From DATKRB01 sp036501425 (GTDB lineage Bacteria; Actinomycetota; Acidimicrobiia; Acidimicrobiales; RAAP-2), in NCBI GenBank assembly GCA_036501425.1, contig DASYAI010000062.1, positions 124,001-188,000 of the forward strand: a stretch of DNA of 64,000 nt, in the 5' to 3' direction. This document shows, one piece after another, positions 8,012 through 17,323 of this stretch. Position numbers and translations under genes: made by a program. The stretch's first letter is position 1. Each line of letters starts with the position of its first letter. The notes beneath the pieces are model-generated. The model had not been told where the DNA came from, made no database searches, and saw only the letters and a list, made by a program, of their open reading frames with translations.

Positions 8012-9037
8012 GTGCGCGTGGGCGTCGTCGGGGCAACCGGGCAGGTCGGCGGCGTCATGCTGTCCCTGCTGGCCCAGCGCTCCTTTCCGGTCGACGAGCT
8101 CCGCCTGTTCGCGTCGGCCCGATCGGCCGGGACCCGGCTGGCGTGGCAGGGTACCGAGCTCGTCGTCGAGGACGCCGAGGGGGCGGACTTCGGCGGGCTC
8201 GACGTCGTGCTGTCGTCCTCCAACGCCACGGCGTCGCGGACCCAGTCGCCGCGCATCGCCCGGGCGGGCGCGGTCGTGATCGACAACTCGTCCGCCTGGC
8301 GCATGGACCCCGACGTCCCGCTGGTGGTGCCCGAGGTCAACCGCTCGGCCTTGGCGTCCATCCCCAAGGGGATCGTCGCCAACCCCAACTGCACGACGAT
8401 GGTGGCCATGCCGGTGCTCAAGCCCCTGCACGACGCGGCGGGGCTGCGCCGGCTGTCGGTCGCCACCTACCAGGCGGTGTCGGGGGCCGGGCGTCGGGGG
8501 GTGGACGAGCTGGCGGGCCAGGTCGCCAAGGCCGGGGACCGGGCGGCGGAGCTGACCCTCGACGGCGGGGCGCTGGACCTGCCCGAGCCCTCGGTCTTCG
8601 CCCAGCCCGTCGCCTTCAACGTGGTGCCGTTGGCCGGCCGGCTGGTCGACGACGGGTCGGGTGACACCGACGAGGAGCAGAAGTACCGCAACGAGTCCCG
8701 CAAGATCCTCGGCATCCCGGACCTGGCGGTCACCTGCACGTGTGTCCGGGTCCCGGTGTTCAGCGGGCACTCGGCGGCGATCGTGGCGGAGTTCGAGCGG
8801 CCGCTGTCGGTGGCCGAGGCCCTCGACCTTCTCGGTGCGGCGCCCGGGGTCCGGCTGGCGGCCGTCCCGACGCCGCTCCTCGCCACCGGCGGCGACGTGT
8901 CGTTGGTGGGCCGGGTGCGGCCGCTCGAAGGGCGCGTCGACGCGCTGGCCCTGTTCGTGGTGGGCGACAACCTGCGCAAGGGGGCGGCCCTCAACGCGGT
9001 GCAGATCGCCGAGGCCCTCGGGTCCCCGCCGGCCTGA
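8012..9037 (+). CDS. asd: Aspartate-semialdehyde dehydrogenase
   Basis: A 341-aa NADPH-dependent enzyme that reduces aspartyl phosphate to aspartate semialdehyde, directly after aspartokinase in the pathway. The nucleotide-binding start is VGVVGATGQVGGVML. The catalytic cysteine is in NPNCTTMVAMPVL (about residue 129). The substrate-binding region RVPVFSGHS supplies the conserved histidine. The GTG at 8012 fits the family start and lies 6 nt after a -10 box. Confidence 0.96.
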   Translation: MRVGVVGATGQVGGVMLSLLAQRSFPVDELRLFASARSAGTRLAWQGTELVVEDAEGADFGGLDVVLSSSNATASRTQSPRIARAGAVVIDNSSAWRMDPDVPLVVPEVNRSALASIPKGIVANPNCTTMVAMPVLKPLHDAAGLRRLSVATYQAVSGAGRRGVDELAGQVAKAGDRAAELTLDGGALDLPEPSVFAQPVAFNVVPLAGRLVDDGSGDTDEEQKYRNESRKILGIPDLAVTCTCVRVPVFSGHSAAIVAEFERPLSVAEALDLLGAAPGVRLAAVPTPLLATGGDVSLVGRVRPLEGRVDALALFVVGDNLRKGAALNAVQIAEALGSPPA

Positions 9038-9125
9038 CGGTCCCGTCGGCGCCCTGCCGGGGTGACGGTCCCGCCGGCGCTCTGGCGGCCTGACGGTCCT
9101 GCCGGGGTCCCGCCGGCGCGCTGCC
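9031..9125 (+). repeat. 28-bp tandem repeat starting at the asd stop codon
   Basis: Three imperfect units begin at 9031, 9059 and 9087. Each has the core TGACGGTCC. The first unit contains the real asd stop (TGA 9035). The copies put TGA at 9063 and 9091, so the three stops fall in all three frames because 28 is not a multiple of three. No open frame or terminator is seen here. Confidence 0.7.
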
Positions 9126-9199
9126 CGCATCCCCCAGCGGTGACACACCCCCCCGGTACCGTGTCCGACAGAGGTCCGGGGCGCGCTGAAGGAGGCTCG

Positions 9200-10690
9200 A
9201 TGACCGCAGGGCTGATCATCGGATTGCTCGTGGGTACCGCCGCCGGGTCGGGGGTGGCCGTGCTGATCTGCCTCCGCCGGGCCGTCCTGGTCACCAGCGA
9301 GCTGCGGGTGGCCCAGGACCGGCTCGAGGACGCCCGAGCCGACCAGAGCCGCCTGAGCTCGGAGCTCGAGATCCGGGCCTCGGCCCTGGCCGAGGCCGGG
9401 GCGACGATCGCCCGGCTCGACGCGGCCAACCAGCACCTCCAGGCCCTGGCCGACGAGCGCCAGGCCGCAGGGGACGAGGAGCGTCAGCGGCTGGCCGGTG
9501 CCTTCGCCGAGATCTCGGCCCAGGCGCTGCAGCGCAACGCCGAGCAGTTCATCAGCCTGGCGGACGCCCGCTTGACCAAGGACCGCGAGGCGGTCAGCGG
9601 GGATCTCGCCCGCCGCCAGCAGTCGCTGTCGCTGCTGCTCCAGCCGATCCAGGACACCCTGGCGCGCTACGAGGAGGGGCTCCGCCAGCTGGAGCTGGAC
9701 CGCAAGGGGGCCTACGCCGGGCTCACCGAGCAGGTCCGTCAGATCAACGAGGCGAACGGGCAGCTCCAGCGCGAGACCCGCAACCTGGTCACCGCCCTCC
9801 GCTCGCCCCAGACCCGGGGGCGCTGGGGCGAGGTGCAGCTGCGCCGGGTGGTCGAGATGGCGGGGATGGTCGCGCACTGCGACTTCGAGGAGCAGGTATC
9901 GACCAACGGCGAGGACGGGCGGTTGCGGCCCGACCTGGTGGTGCACCTTCCGGGCCGGGCCCAGCTGGTCGTCGACGCGAAGGTCCCCCTGGACGCCTTC
10001 CTGCGGGCGGTCGAGTCCGACGACGACGAGCAGCGCCGGATGGAGCTGGTCGGCCACGCCCGCCAGCTGCGGAACCACGTCGACCAGCTCTCCAAAAAGC
10101 AGTACTGGGCCCAGTTCGACCCGTCCCCCGATTTCGTGGTGGCGTTCGTGCCCGGCGATTCCCTGCTGGCGGCGGCGTTCGAGCACGATCCCGCCCTCAT
10201 CGAGCACGCGATGGTCAACCGGGTCCTGCTGGCGACGCCCACGACCCTCATCGCCCTGCTCCGCACGGTGGCCTACGGCTGGCAGCAGGAGTCCCTGGCC
10301 GACAACGCTCGCGACGTCCAGAAGCTCGGTGCCGAGCTCTACGACCGGCTGCGGGTCATGGGTGGCCACCTCGGAAGGCTCCACCGCAACCTGACCGGGG
10401 CGGTCGAGGCGTTCAACGACACGGTGGGCTCCATCGAATCGCGGGTGCTGGTCACGGCGCGCAAGTTCCCTGGCCTGGGCGTGGGCGACGGCGGCAAGCA
10501 GCTGCCCGAGCTCGAGCCCGTCGTGGCGACGCCCCGGGCCCCCCAGGCGGTGGAGCTGGCCGAGCTGCGGCCCGAGGACCCCTACCGGCTGGCGCCGGTC
10601 GGGCCCACGCCGTGGCGCCCCGAGCTCGGGGCGATCGGGATCCGTCCCGACCGGGTGCGCCCGAGCCACGCCGCCGAAGAGACCGGCTGA
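9200..10690 (+). CDS. rmuC: RmuC family DNA recombination protein
   Basis: A 496-aa RmuC homologue. The family is linked to limiting DNA inversions and contains a predicted nuclease-like core. An N-terminal membrane helix (about residues 4-22, LIIGLLVGTAAGSGVAVLI) is followed by a long coiled coil (about 30-190). The conserved core begins at RGRWGEVQLRRVVEMAGM and includes LRPDLVVHLPGRAQLVVDAKVPLDAF and ASKKQYW-like SKKQYWAQFDPSPDFVVAFVP. ATG 9200 is chosen because AGGAGG lies 4 nt upstream. A TACCGT box at 9157-9162 may be its -10 element. Confidence 0.92.
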   Translation: MTAGLIIGLLVGTAAGSGVAVLICLRRAVLVTSELRVAQDRLEDARADQSRLSSELEIRASALAEAGATIARLDAANQHLQALADERQAAGDEERQRLAGAFAEISAQALQRNAEQFISLADARLTKDREAVSGDLARRQQSLSLLLQPIQDTLARYEEGLRQLELDRKGAYAGLTEQVRQINEANGQLQRETRNLVTALRSPQTRGRWGEVQLRRVVEMAGMVAHCDFEEQVSTNGEDGRLRPDLVVHLPGRAQLVVDAKVPLDAFLRAVESDDDEQRRMELVGHARQLRNHVDQLSKKQYWAQFDPSPDFVVAFVPGDSLLAAAFEHDPALIEHAMVNRVLLATPTTLIALLRTVAYGWQQESLADNARDVQKLGAELYDRLRVMGGHLGRLHRNLTGAVEAFNDTVGSIESRVLVTARKFPGLGVGDGGKQLPELEPVVATPRAPQAVELAELRPEDPYRLAPVGPTPWRPELGAIGIRPDRVRPSHAAEETG

Positions 10691-10925
10691 GCCGTCCCCC
10701 CGACGTCGATCGCGGGCCCGGATCCCGAGCCGACGAGACGTCGGTCCAGCGTCTGATGGGTTTCGATCCGGCGACAGATACGTCACAGCTCCAGCTCAGC
10801 TGGCTCTCAGCTTTCCGGGGCATCCTGCAAAGGGCCGCCGGGCTTCCGCCGACCGCACCAGGTGCGGTAGTCCGTTCGGTCTTCCTGGCAGGGACGGGTT
10901 CGCCGCACGGACGGGAGGAGAGAGC
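10691..10925 (+). promoter_or_regulatory. Gene-free region before sqd1 with two odd palindromes
   Basis: The 235 bp hold two perfect odd-length inverted repeats: CCAGCT-C-AGCTGG (10791-10803) and CCGCACC-A-GGTGCGG (10853-10867). The second is followed by TAG and could be an operator or a small hairpin. No clear promoter boxes are seen. The ribosome binding site GGGAGGAG precedes the next gene. Confidence 0.45.
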
Positions 10926-12143
10926 GTGAAGATCCTGGTTCTCGGGGGAGACGGCTACCTGGGGTGGCCGACCGCGCTGCACCTGTCGAGGCGGGGCCAC
11001 GAGGTCGCGGTCGTCGACAACTTCGCCCGTCGGCAGTACGACCACGAGATGGGCGTCGAGACCCTGGTGCCGATCAGCTCGCTCCGCCGCCGGATCCAGG
11101 TGTGGAACGAGGTCTCCGGGCTCGACATCGCGGCGTACACCGGCGACCTGTGCGACGCCGAGTTCGTCGCCAGCACGCTGCGGGCGGTGGGGCCCGACGC
11201 CGTGGTGCACTTCGCCGAGCAGCGCTCGGCCCCCTACTCGATGATGGACCAGAAGCACGCCGTCTACACCCAGGTGAACAACGTGGTGGGGACGCTCAAC
11301 CTCCTCTACGCCATCGCCGATGTCGACCCGAGCATCCACCTGGTCAAGCTGGGCACGATGGGCGAGTACGGGACGCCCAACATCGACATCGAGGAAGGGT
11401 TCATCGAGATCACCCACCGGGGCCGCACCGATCTGTTGCCCTACCCCAAGCAGCCGGGCTCCTTCTACCACCTGTCCAAGGTGCACGACAGCCACAACAT
11501 CATGTTCGCCTGCCGGATCTGGGGCCTCCGATCGACCGATCTGAACCAGGGGGTGGTCTACGGGCAGGAGACCGAGGAGACGGTGCTCCACCCCGAGCTC
11601 GCCACCCGGTTCGACTACGACGGGGTGTTCGGCACCGTGCTGAACCGGTTCTGCGTCCAGGCGGTGGTGGGCCATCCCCTGACCGTCTACGGCAAGGGCG
11701 GCCAGACCCGGGGCATGCTCGACATCCGTGACACCCTGGCGTGCGTGGAGCTGGCTGTCCTCAACCCGCCCGACCCGGGCGAGTACCGGGTGTTCAACCA
11801 GTTCACCGAGTCCTTCTCCGTCCGTCAGCTGGCCGAGTCGGTGATCGACGCGTACCCCGGGCGGGCCGAGATCTCCCAGATCGACGACAACCCCCGGGTG
11901 GAGAAGGAGGACCACTACTACCGGGCTGCCCACACCAAGCTGCTCGACCTCGGCCTGGTGCCCCACCTGCTCAACCAGGGGACCCTGGCGGCCATCCTGG
12001 CGGTGGCGGACCGACACCGCGACCGTGTCGATCCGGTGGCCATCAGCCCGACGGTCCAGTGGCGACGGACGAGCAGCGTGTTGGCCACGGCATCCCCCGC
12101 CCTCTTCGGGCCGGGGCCGAGCGAGATGACCGGCGGCGCCTGA
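10926..12143 (+). CDS. sqdB: UDP-sulfoquinovose synthase (SQD1/SqdB type)
   Basis: A 405-aa extended short-chain dehydrogenase that converts UDP-glucose plus sulfite to UDP-sulfoquinovose, the headgroup donor of sulfolipid. The cofactor motif is GGDGYLGWPTALHLS. Catalytic Thr144 is in KLGTMGEYGTPN and Tyr181/Lys185 in FYHLSKVHDSHN. Stretches such as VVHFAEQRSAPYSM, DLNQGVVYG, GVFGTVLNRFCVQA and VYGKGGQTRGMLDIRDT match plant SQD1 almost word for word as I remember it, which separates it from ordinary UDP-glucose epimerases. No sulfoquinovosyltransferase is adjacent. The GTG start has a GGGAGGAG ribosome binding site. Confidence 0.9.
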   Translation: MKILVLGGDGYLGWPTALHLSRRGHEVAVVDNFARRQYDHEMGVETLVPISSLRRRIQVWNEVSGLDIAAYTGDLCDAEFVASTLRAVGPDAVVHFAEQRSAPYSMMDQKHAVYTQVNNVVGTLNLLYAIADVDPSIHLVKLGTMGEYGTPNIDIEEGFIEITHRGRTDLLPYPKQPGSFYHLSKVHDSHNIMFACRIWGLRSTDLNQGVVYGQETEETVLHPELATRFDYDGVFGTVLNRFCVQAVVGHPLTVYGKGGQTRGMLDIRDTLACVELAVLNPPDPGEYRVFNQFTESFSVRQLAESVIDAYPGRAEISQIDDNPRVEKEDHYYRAAHTKLLDLGLVPHLLNQGTLAAILAVADRHRDRVDPVAISPTVQWRRTSSVLATASPALFGPGPSEMTGGA

Positions 12144-12179
12144 TCCATCGTCTCGATCGTCCGATCCCTCCGCCCGACC

Positions 12180-12224
12180 GGGCCGCCTGAGCGTGGGCAC
12201 CTACCGGGCGGCCTGACCTGGGCA
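12180..12224 (+). repeat. 26-bp tandem duplication downstream of sqdB
   Basis: Two imperfect units share the pattern CCGCCTGA...TGGGCACC. They place TGA at 12188 and 12214. With the true sqdB stop at 12141 these again occupy the three different frames. Confidence 0.5.
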
Positions 12225-12259
12225 CCGCTGTCCTCGACCCGGCCGGGCGCCGCCGCGGG

Positions 12260-12265
12260 TATCTT
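12260..12265 (+). promoter_or_regulatory. -10 box before the membrane-anchored hypothetical
   Basis: TATCTT, then 9 nt, then the ATG at 12275, with no ribosome binding site. Confidence 0.4.
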
Positions 12266-12274
12266 CCGGGTCCG

Positions 12275-13480
12275 ATGCCGCCCCGTGATCGCCGACGGCG
12301 GCGTCGGCGGCCCGGCCGCCGGGTCGCCGTCGTCGTGGTGGTGGTGCTGGTCCTCTTCTTCGTCGTCGGCGGGATCGTGGAGATCGGTCGCTCGTCGGGG
12401 CCCTTCCATCGATCGGTGACCGGATCGTTCGCCAGCCTGGGCTCCTCGGTGGTCGAGCAGTCCAACGCCTCGGCGAGCGAGCTCCGGGCGCTCCGGGCCC
12501 GGCTGAGCGGCTCGACCATCGACCGGGCGCAGCTGACCGTCGCGCTGGGGGCGCTGGTCGACGACACCCGGTCGCAGCTCGACGCGGTCGAGGGCGCTGC
12601 CCCGCCCTCCCCGCCGGGCCCGGGGCCGGCCAGCCTGACGGCCGCCCTGGGGCTGCGGGCCCGAGCGGCGCGGTCCTTGCAGGGCGCGCTCGACGCGCTG
12701 CTCCAGATGCCGGCCCAGCCCGCGGCCACCTCGGCCGCGCCGGGGGGCGTGGCCACCACCGCCCCTGCGGCGATCTCCTCGGAGCAGGCCCAGGCCGACC
12801 TGGTCGGGGTGGGTTCGGCCCTCGGTCGATCGGACGTCGAGTACGCCGCCGCCCGCCGGCAGCTCGGGGCCCTGCCTGGCCGGGTGCGCCTGCCCGCCTC
12901 GCGCTGGGTGCGCGACCCGGCCAGCTGGGACCCCCCGGCCATCGGGTCGCTCGTGACCCAGGTCGCCAGCGCCCCGGTGCTCCTCGTGGTGCACCAGCTC
13001 GCCCTGGCGGCGGTCCGGGTGGACCCCGGAGCGCTTCCGGGGCCGACCCCGGGCGCCGCCGCCTCCCTGCCCCCGACCCGGCACGTGACGGTCACCGCGG
13101 TGGCCCGCAACGACGGGAACGTGGCCGAGCCCGGCGCCGTCCTGACCGCCAGCCTCCAGCAGGCGGGCCACACGTCGTCGCAGAGCGTGCGGAGCACGGT
13201 CTCGCTCGGGGCGGGCGCGTCGACCGCCGTCGTCCTCCGGCGCCTGTCGGTCCGACCCGGGTCCTCCTACGTGCTGACCGTCTCGCTGGTGCCCCCGGGT
13301 TCCGGGGCCGGAGCCCCCCCGCCGCTCACCGCGGCCCTGGTGATCGGCCAGGCGCCACCGCCCACCACCACGACCACCGCCCCCAGCACGACCACGACGA
13401 CGACCACCGCACCCACCACGACCACGACGGCGCCGCGCCCCTCGACCACCACAGGCCGCTCCGCCACCACCGCGCGGTAG
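12275..13480 (+). CDS. Membrane-anchored protein of unknown function with Thr/Pro-rich tail
   Basis: I do not recognise this 401-aa protein. It has an arginine-rich cytoplasmic start (MPPRDRRRRRRRPGRR), one transmembrane helix (about 17-37), an extracytoplasmic domain of about 310 residues with helical, alanine-rich first half, and a second half of short beta-like stretches (HVTVTAVARNDGNVAEPGAVLTAS) resembling an immunoglobulin-like or CARDB-like fold. The last 50 residues are almost only Thr, Pro, Ala and Ser, as in wall-spanning linkers. It is probably a surface protein. The gene lies 67 bp before fic in the same direction, but fic has its own promoter. Confidence 0.8.
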   Translation: MPPRDRRRRRRRPGRRVAVVVVVVLVLFFVVGGIVEIGRSSGPFHRSVTGSFASLGSSVVEQSNASASELRALRARLSGSTIDRAQLTVALGALVDDTRSQLDAVEGAAPPSPPGPGPASLTAALGLRARAARSLQGALDALLQMPAQPAATSAAPGGVATTAPAAISSEQAQADLVGVGSALGRSDVEYAAARRQLGALPGRVRLPASRWVRDPASWDPPAIGSLVTQVASAPVLLVVHQLALAAVRVDPGALPGPTPGAAASLPPTRHVTVTAVARNDGNVAEPGAVLTASLQQAGHTSSQSVRSTVSLGAGASTAVVLRRLSVRPGSSYVLTVSLVPPGSGAGAPPPLTAALVIGQAPPPTTTTTAPSTTTTTTTAPTTTTTAPRPSTTTGRSATTAR

Positions 13481-13496
13481 CGGTAAGGCGTGATCG

Positions 13497-13567
13497 ACTT
13501 GGAATAGTTCCGCTGTTGTCCAAGGGTGTCTGATCTATCCTTGGAATATGAGCGATCTTTTCCAAGG
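13497..13567 (+). promoter_or_regulatory. Four alternating TTGGA/TCCAA sites around the fic start; leaderless promoter
   Basis: ACTTGGAATA (13497), TCCAAGGG (13519), CCTTGGAATA (13539) and TTTTCCAAGG (13558) alternate in orientation with the core pentamers spaced 20, 20 and about 21 bp apart. The third site overlaps the start codon and the fourth lies inside the gene. A -10 box TATCCT (13536-13541) is 6 nt before the ATG and no ribosome binding site exists. The array looks like an operator with about two helical turns per step. The Fic protein ends in a winged-helix-like domain, so autoregulation is plausible. Confidence 0.6.
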
Positions 13568-14723
13568 CAGGCTCATCTTCGAGGAGGCGGCGATCACCTG
13601 GCAGGGGCGCCGGGTGAGGGCGTCGGTGCCACCGATGCTCGCCGGCCTGGCGGTCCGGCTTCCGGAGCCGGTGGTGCGCTCGACCGAAAAGGTGATCGCC
13701 GCCGTCGATCGATCGAGTGGCCAGCTGCCGGCGTCGTGGGAACCCCTGGCCCGGCTCCTGCTCCGCTCCGAGGGTGTCGCCAGCTCGGCGCTCGAGCAGA
13801 TCCATGCCCCGCTGGAAGAGATCGCCGCGGCCGAGATCGCGCCGTCCATGACCGGCCCCTCGGCCTGGGTCGCCGACAACCTGGCCGTCGTCGCGGCCGC
13901 GGTCGAGTCGGCCCGGCACGACCCGCTGAACGTCGAGGCCCTCCTCGGATGGCACCGCCGCCTCATGGACCACGCCACGCGCCGACTCGACCGGGACCTG
14001 ATCGGGGAGTTCCGTGACCGTCCGGTGTGGGTGGGTGGCCGCGCACCGAGCGAGGCCGCCTACGTCGCGCCCCCCCACGAGCTGGTCGGGCCCCTGATGG
14101 ACGACCTCGTCGAGTTCGCCAACGCCGACCGGCTGGACGTCGTCACCCAGGCGGCGATCGTGCATGCCCAGTTCGAGTCGATCCATCCGTTCGCCGATGG
14201 CAACGGCCGGATCGGGAGGGTGCTGATCGGTTGGCTGATGGTCCGACGGCTCGGCGTCCTCGTGCCGCCGCCGTTCAGCCTGTTCGTGGCCCGGGATCCC
14301 GGGGGGTACCTCTCCGGCCTCACGTTCTACCGGCTCGGCCAGCTCGCCCACTGGGTGCAGTGGTTCGCCGGGACGCTCGAGAGATCGGCGAACGCCGCAA
14401 CGTCCTTGGTGGTCGACGTCGAGGCGCTCATGGGCAGGTGGCGCCGGCAGGCGGCAACCGGCACGGCGGCGGGCGGGCGCCCGGTACGGACGGGCGCGAC
14501 GTTCTGGGCCGTGCTCGACCTGCTGCCGGAGCACCCGGTCGTCTCGGCGCCCCTGGTGGCCGCACGCTTCGGCATCACCGGCGAGGCGGCCCGCCTGGTG
14601 CTCCACCGCTTCGAACAGCTCGGCATCCTCTCCCGACTCGAGCGGCGCTCGGGCGTGCCCGGCCGACCGGTGCGCTGGTGGGTCGCGGCCGACCTCATCG
14701 AGGTGGTCACGCGGGGGAGTTGA
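13548..14723 (+). CDS. Fic family protein with C-terminal winged-helix domain
   Basis: A 391-aa Fic-domain protein; such enzymes usually transfer AMP from ATP to a target hydroxyl. The complete motif HPFADGNGRIGR is at 213-224. An N-terminal inhibitory-helix candidate reads SSALEQ (79-84), close to the S/T-xxx-E-G/N rule, with Glu83 as the blocking residue. The last 80 residues (ATFWAVLDLLPEHPVVSAPL onward) look like a winged helix, as in single-gene Fic regulators rather than FicT/FicA toxin-antitoxin pairs; no antitoxin gene is adjacent. The slightly AT-richer promoter and operator array suggest an accessory gene under self-control. The target is unknown. Confidence 0.9.
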   Translation: MSDLFQGRLIFEEAAITWQGRRVRASVPPMLAGLAVRLPEPVVRSTEKVIAAVDRSSGQLPASWEPLARLLLRSEGVASSALEQIHAPLEEIAAAEIAPSMTGPSAWVADNLAVVAAAVESARHDPLNVEALLGWHRRLMDHATRRLDRDLIGEFRDRPVWVGGRAPSEAAYVAPPHELVGPLMDDLVEFANADRLDVVTQAAIVHAQFESIHPFADGNGRIGRVLIGWLMVRRLGVLVPPPFSLFVARDPGGYLSGLTFYRLGQLAHWVQWFAGTLERSANAATSLVVDVEALMGRWRRQAATGTAAGGRPVRTGATFWAVLDLLPEHPVVSAPLVAARFGITGEAARLVLHRFEQLGILSRLERRSGVPGRPVRWWVAADLIEVVTRGS

Positions 14724-14951
14724 GGGCGCTGCGAGCCGCGGTCGACCGGGACCGGGCTCGCTGCCGGGGACCGCTGAGCTGCCCCAGGCCCAGACCCCTG
14801 GGGATCGCCCGGCCGGCGGCCGGCCGTCTGGGGGCGCCGGTCCCTGTCTCGACCAGCCGCCCAGGTCGCCGTAGGATCAGTCCAGCGCTGAAAAAACGAC
14901 ACGACCAGAGCTGCAGAACGACACAGCCAGGGACAGGAGGCTCACGAACCC
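14724..14951 (+). promoter_or_regulatory. gltA promoter and 5' leader
   Basis: A promoter TCGACC (14849-14854), 17 nt, TAGGAT (14872-14877) gives a leader of about 65 nt. That leader contains two copies of AACGACAC and ends in AGGAGG (14935-14940) before the GTG. The GGTC/GACC and GGGCG/CGCCC arms around the -35 element form an imperfect inverted repeat. The upstream 120 bp hold nothing recognisable. Confidence 0.6.
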
Positions 14952-16223
<1,272 letters not shown>

Positions 16224-16230
16224 TCCCGGC

Positions 16231-16325
16231 CTGAGCGAATCGTGGCGCCGCCTGCGCTGAGCGAACCCGGGCGCCGTCGGCGCTGAGCGAACCCTGGCGC
16301 TGAGCGAATCGTGGCGCCGCCGCCG
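16231..16325 (+). repeat. 26-bp tandem repeat after the gltA stop
   Basis: Four units start at 16231, 16257, 16283 (shortened to 17 bp) and 16300. Each opens with CTGAGCGAA. TGA occurs at 16232, 16258, 16284 and 16301; relative to the true stop at 16221 these cover all three frames. The repeat fills most of the space between the convergent gltA and thioesterase genes. Confidence 0.8.
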
Positions 16326-16339
16326 ACCCTGACGCCGGC

Positions 16340-17188
16340 TCAGCGGACCCGGACCCGGGTCAGCCCCTCTTGGACCATCGACACCAGCAGGCGGCCGGCC
16401 CGGTCGAAGAGGAAGCCGCGCGCCAGGCCCCGGCCGCCGACCGCCACCGGTGAGTCGCTGTCGAAGAGCATCCACTCGTCGGCCCGCACCGGCCGGTGGA
16501 ACCACATGCAGTGGTCGATGGTGGCGCCCATGAAGTCCGGGGCGGTCCAGCGCTCGGGGTGAGGGATCAAGATGGTGTCGAACAGCGAGAGGTCCGAGGC
16601 GTAGGTCGCCACGCAGGCGTGCAGCAGCGGGTCGTCCGGCAGCTCGCCGTCGGCCCGGATCCACAGCCGCTGGTACGGGGGATGGGCCTGGGTCTGCTTG
16701 GACGGCAGCTCGCCGATGTAGCGCTGGTCGATCGGGTGGGGCCGGGCGGACCACTCCTCCAGCTCGTCGCTCCAGGGGGCCAGCCGCTCGGGGAGGGGGG
16801 CGATCTCCTCGGGCACGGGCACCGCGGGCATGTCGAACTGGTGCTCCACCCCGACCTCGTCGGCGTGGAACGAGCAGGACATGTTGAGGATGATCTCGCC
16901 GTGCTGGATGGCGATGACCCGCCGGGTGGTGAACGACTTGCCGTCGCGGATCCGGTCCACCTCGTAGAGGATGGGGTTGGAGGGATCGCCGGGTCGCAGG
17001 AAGTAGGCGTGCAGCGAGTGGACGCGCCCGTGGCTGACCGTGCGGCCGGCCGCCATGAGCGCCTGGCTGGCGACCTGGCCGCCGAACACCCGCTGGCGCT
17101 TCTCGTCGGGGTGGACGCCCCGGAAGATGTTCACCTCGATGGGCTCGAGGTCGAGCAGGCGGACCAGAAAGTCGAGGGACTCGCTCAC
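16340..17188 (-). CDS. tesB: Acyl-CoA thioesterase II (TesB family)
   Basis: A 282-aa double-hotdog thioesterase that hydrolyses acyl-CoA to free acid and CoA. Family features include RVFGGQVASQALMAAGRTV, VHSLHAYFLRPGDP, the catalytic-region aspartate in MGATIDHCMWFHRP, and the final FDRAGRLLVSMVQEGLTR. The chosen GTG at 17188 gives MSESLDFLVRLLDLEPIEVNIFRG, the usual family start. The frame remains open further upstream but overlaps the divergent gtrA region and has no family similarity. No strong ribosome binding site is seen. Confidence 0.93.
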   Translation of the reverse strand: MSESLDFLVRLLDLEPIEVNIFRGVHPDEKRQRVFGGQVASQALMAAGRTVSHGRVHSLHAYFLRPGDPSNPILYEVDRIRDGKSFTTRRVIAIQHGEIILNMSCSFHADEVGVEHQFDMPAVPVPEEIAPLPERLAPWSDELEEWSARPHPIDQRYIGELPSKQTQAHPPYQRLWIRADGELPDDPLLHACVATYASDLSLFDTILIPHPERWTAPDFMGATIDHCMWFHRPVRADEWMLFDSDSPVAVGGRGLARGFLFDRAGRLLVSMVQEGLTRVRVR

Positions 17189-17310
17189 GCCGCCATGTTG
17201 CCAGGCTCGCGACGCGGGGCGCTCGATGGCCCCGCTCGTCGCCGGCGCCGCTCCGCCGCACCCGGCGCCGGGTCGCCGGGCGCGCTCCGAACGGTCGGGG
17301 AACGGACCAC

Positions 17311-17316
17311 TAGCAT
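17311..17316 (+). promoter_or_regulatory. -10 box of gtrA-cobT, leaderless layout
   Basis: TAGCAT, then 7 nt, then the ATG at 17324, with no ribosome binding site. Confidence 0.5.
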
Positions 17317-17323
17317 CGCCCGG

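Noticed and set aside
13548..14723. Fic toxin-antitoxin module
   Set aside because: No small antitoxin gene adjoins; the protein has its own inhibitory-helix candidate and DNA-binding-like domain.
16231..16325. CRISPR-like array
   Set aside because: Units are contiguous 26-bp repeats without unique spacers and no cas gene is near.
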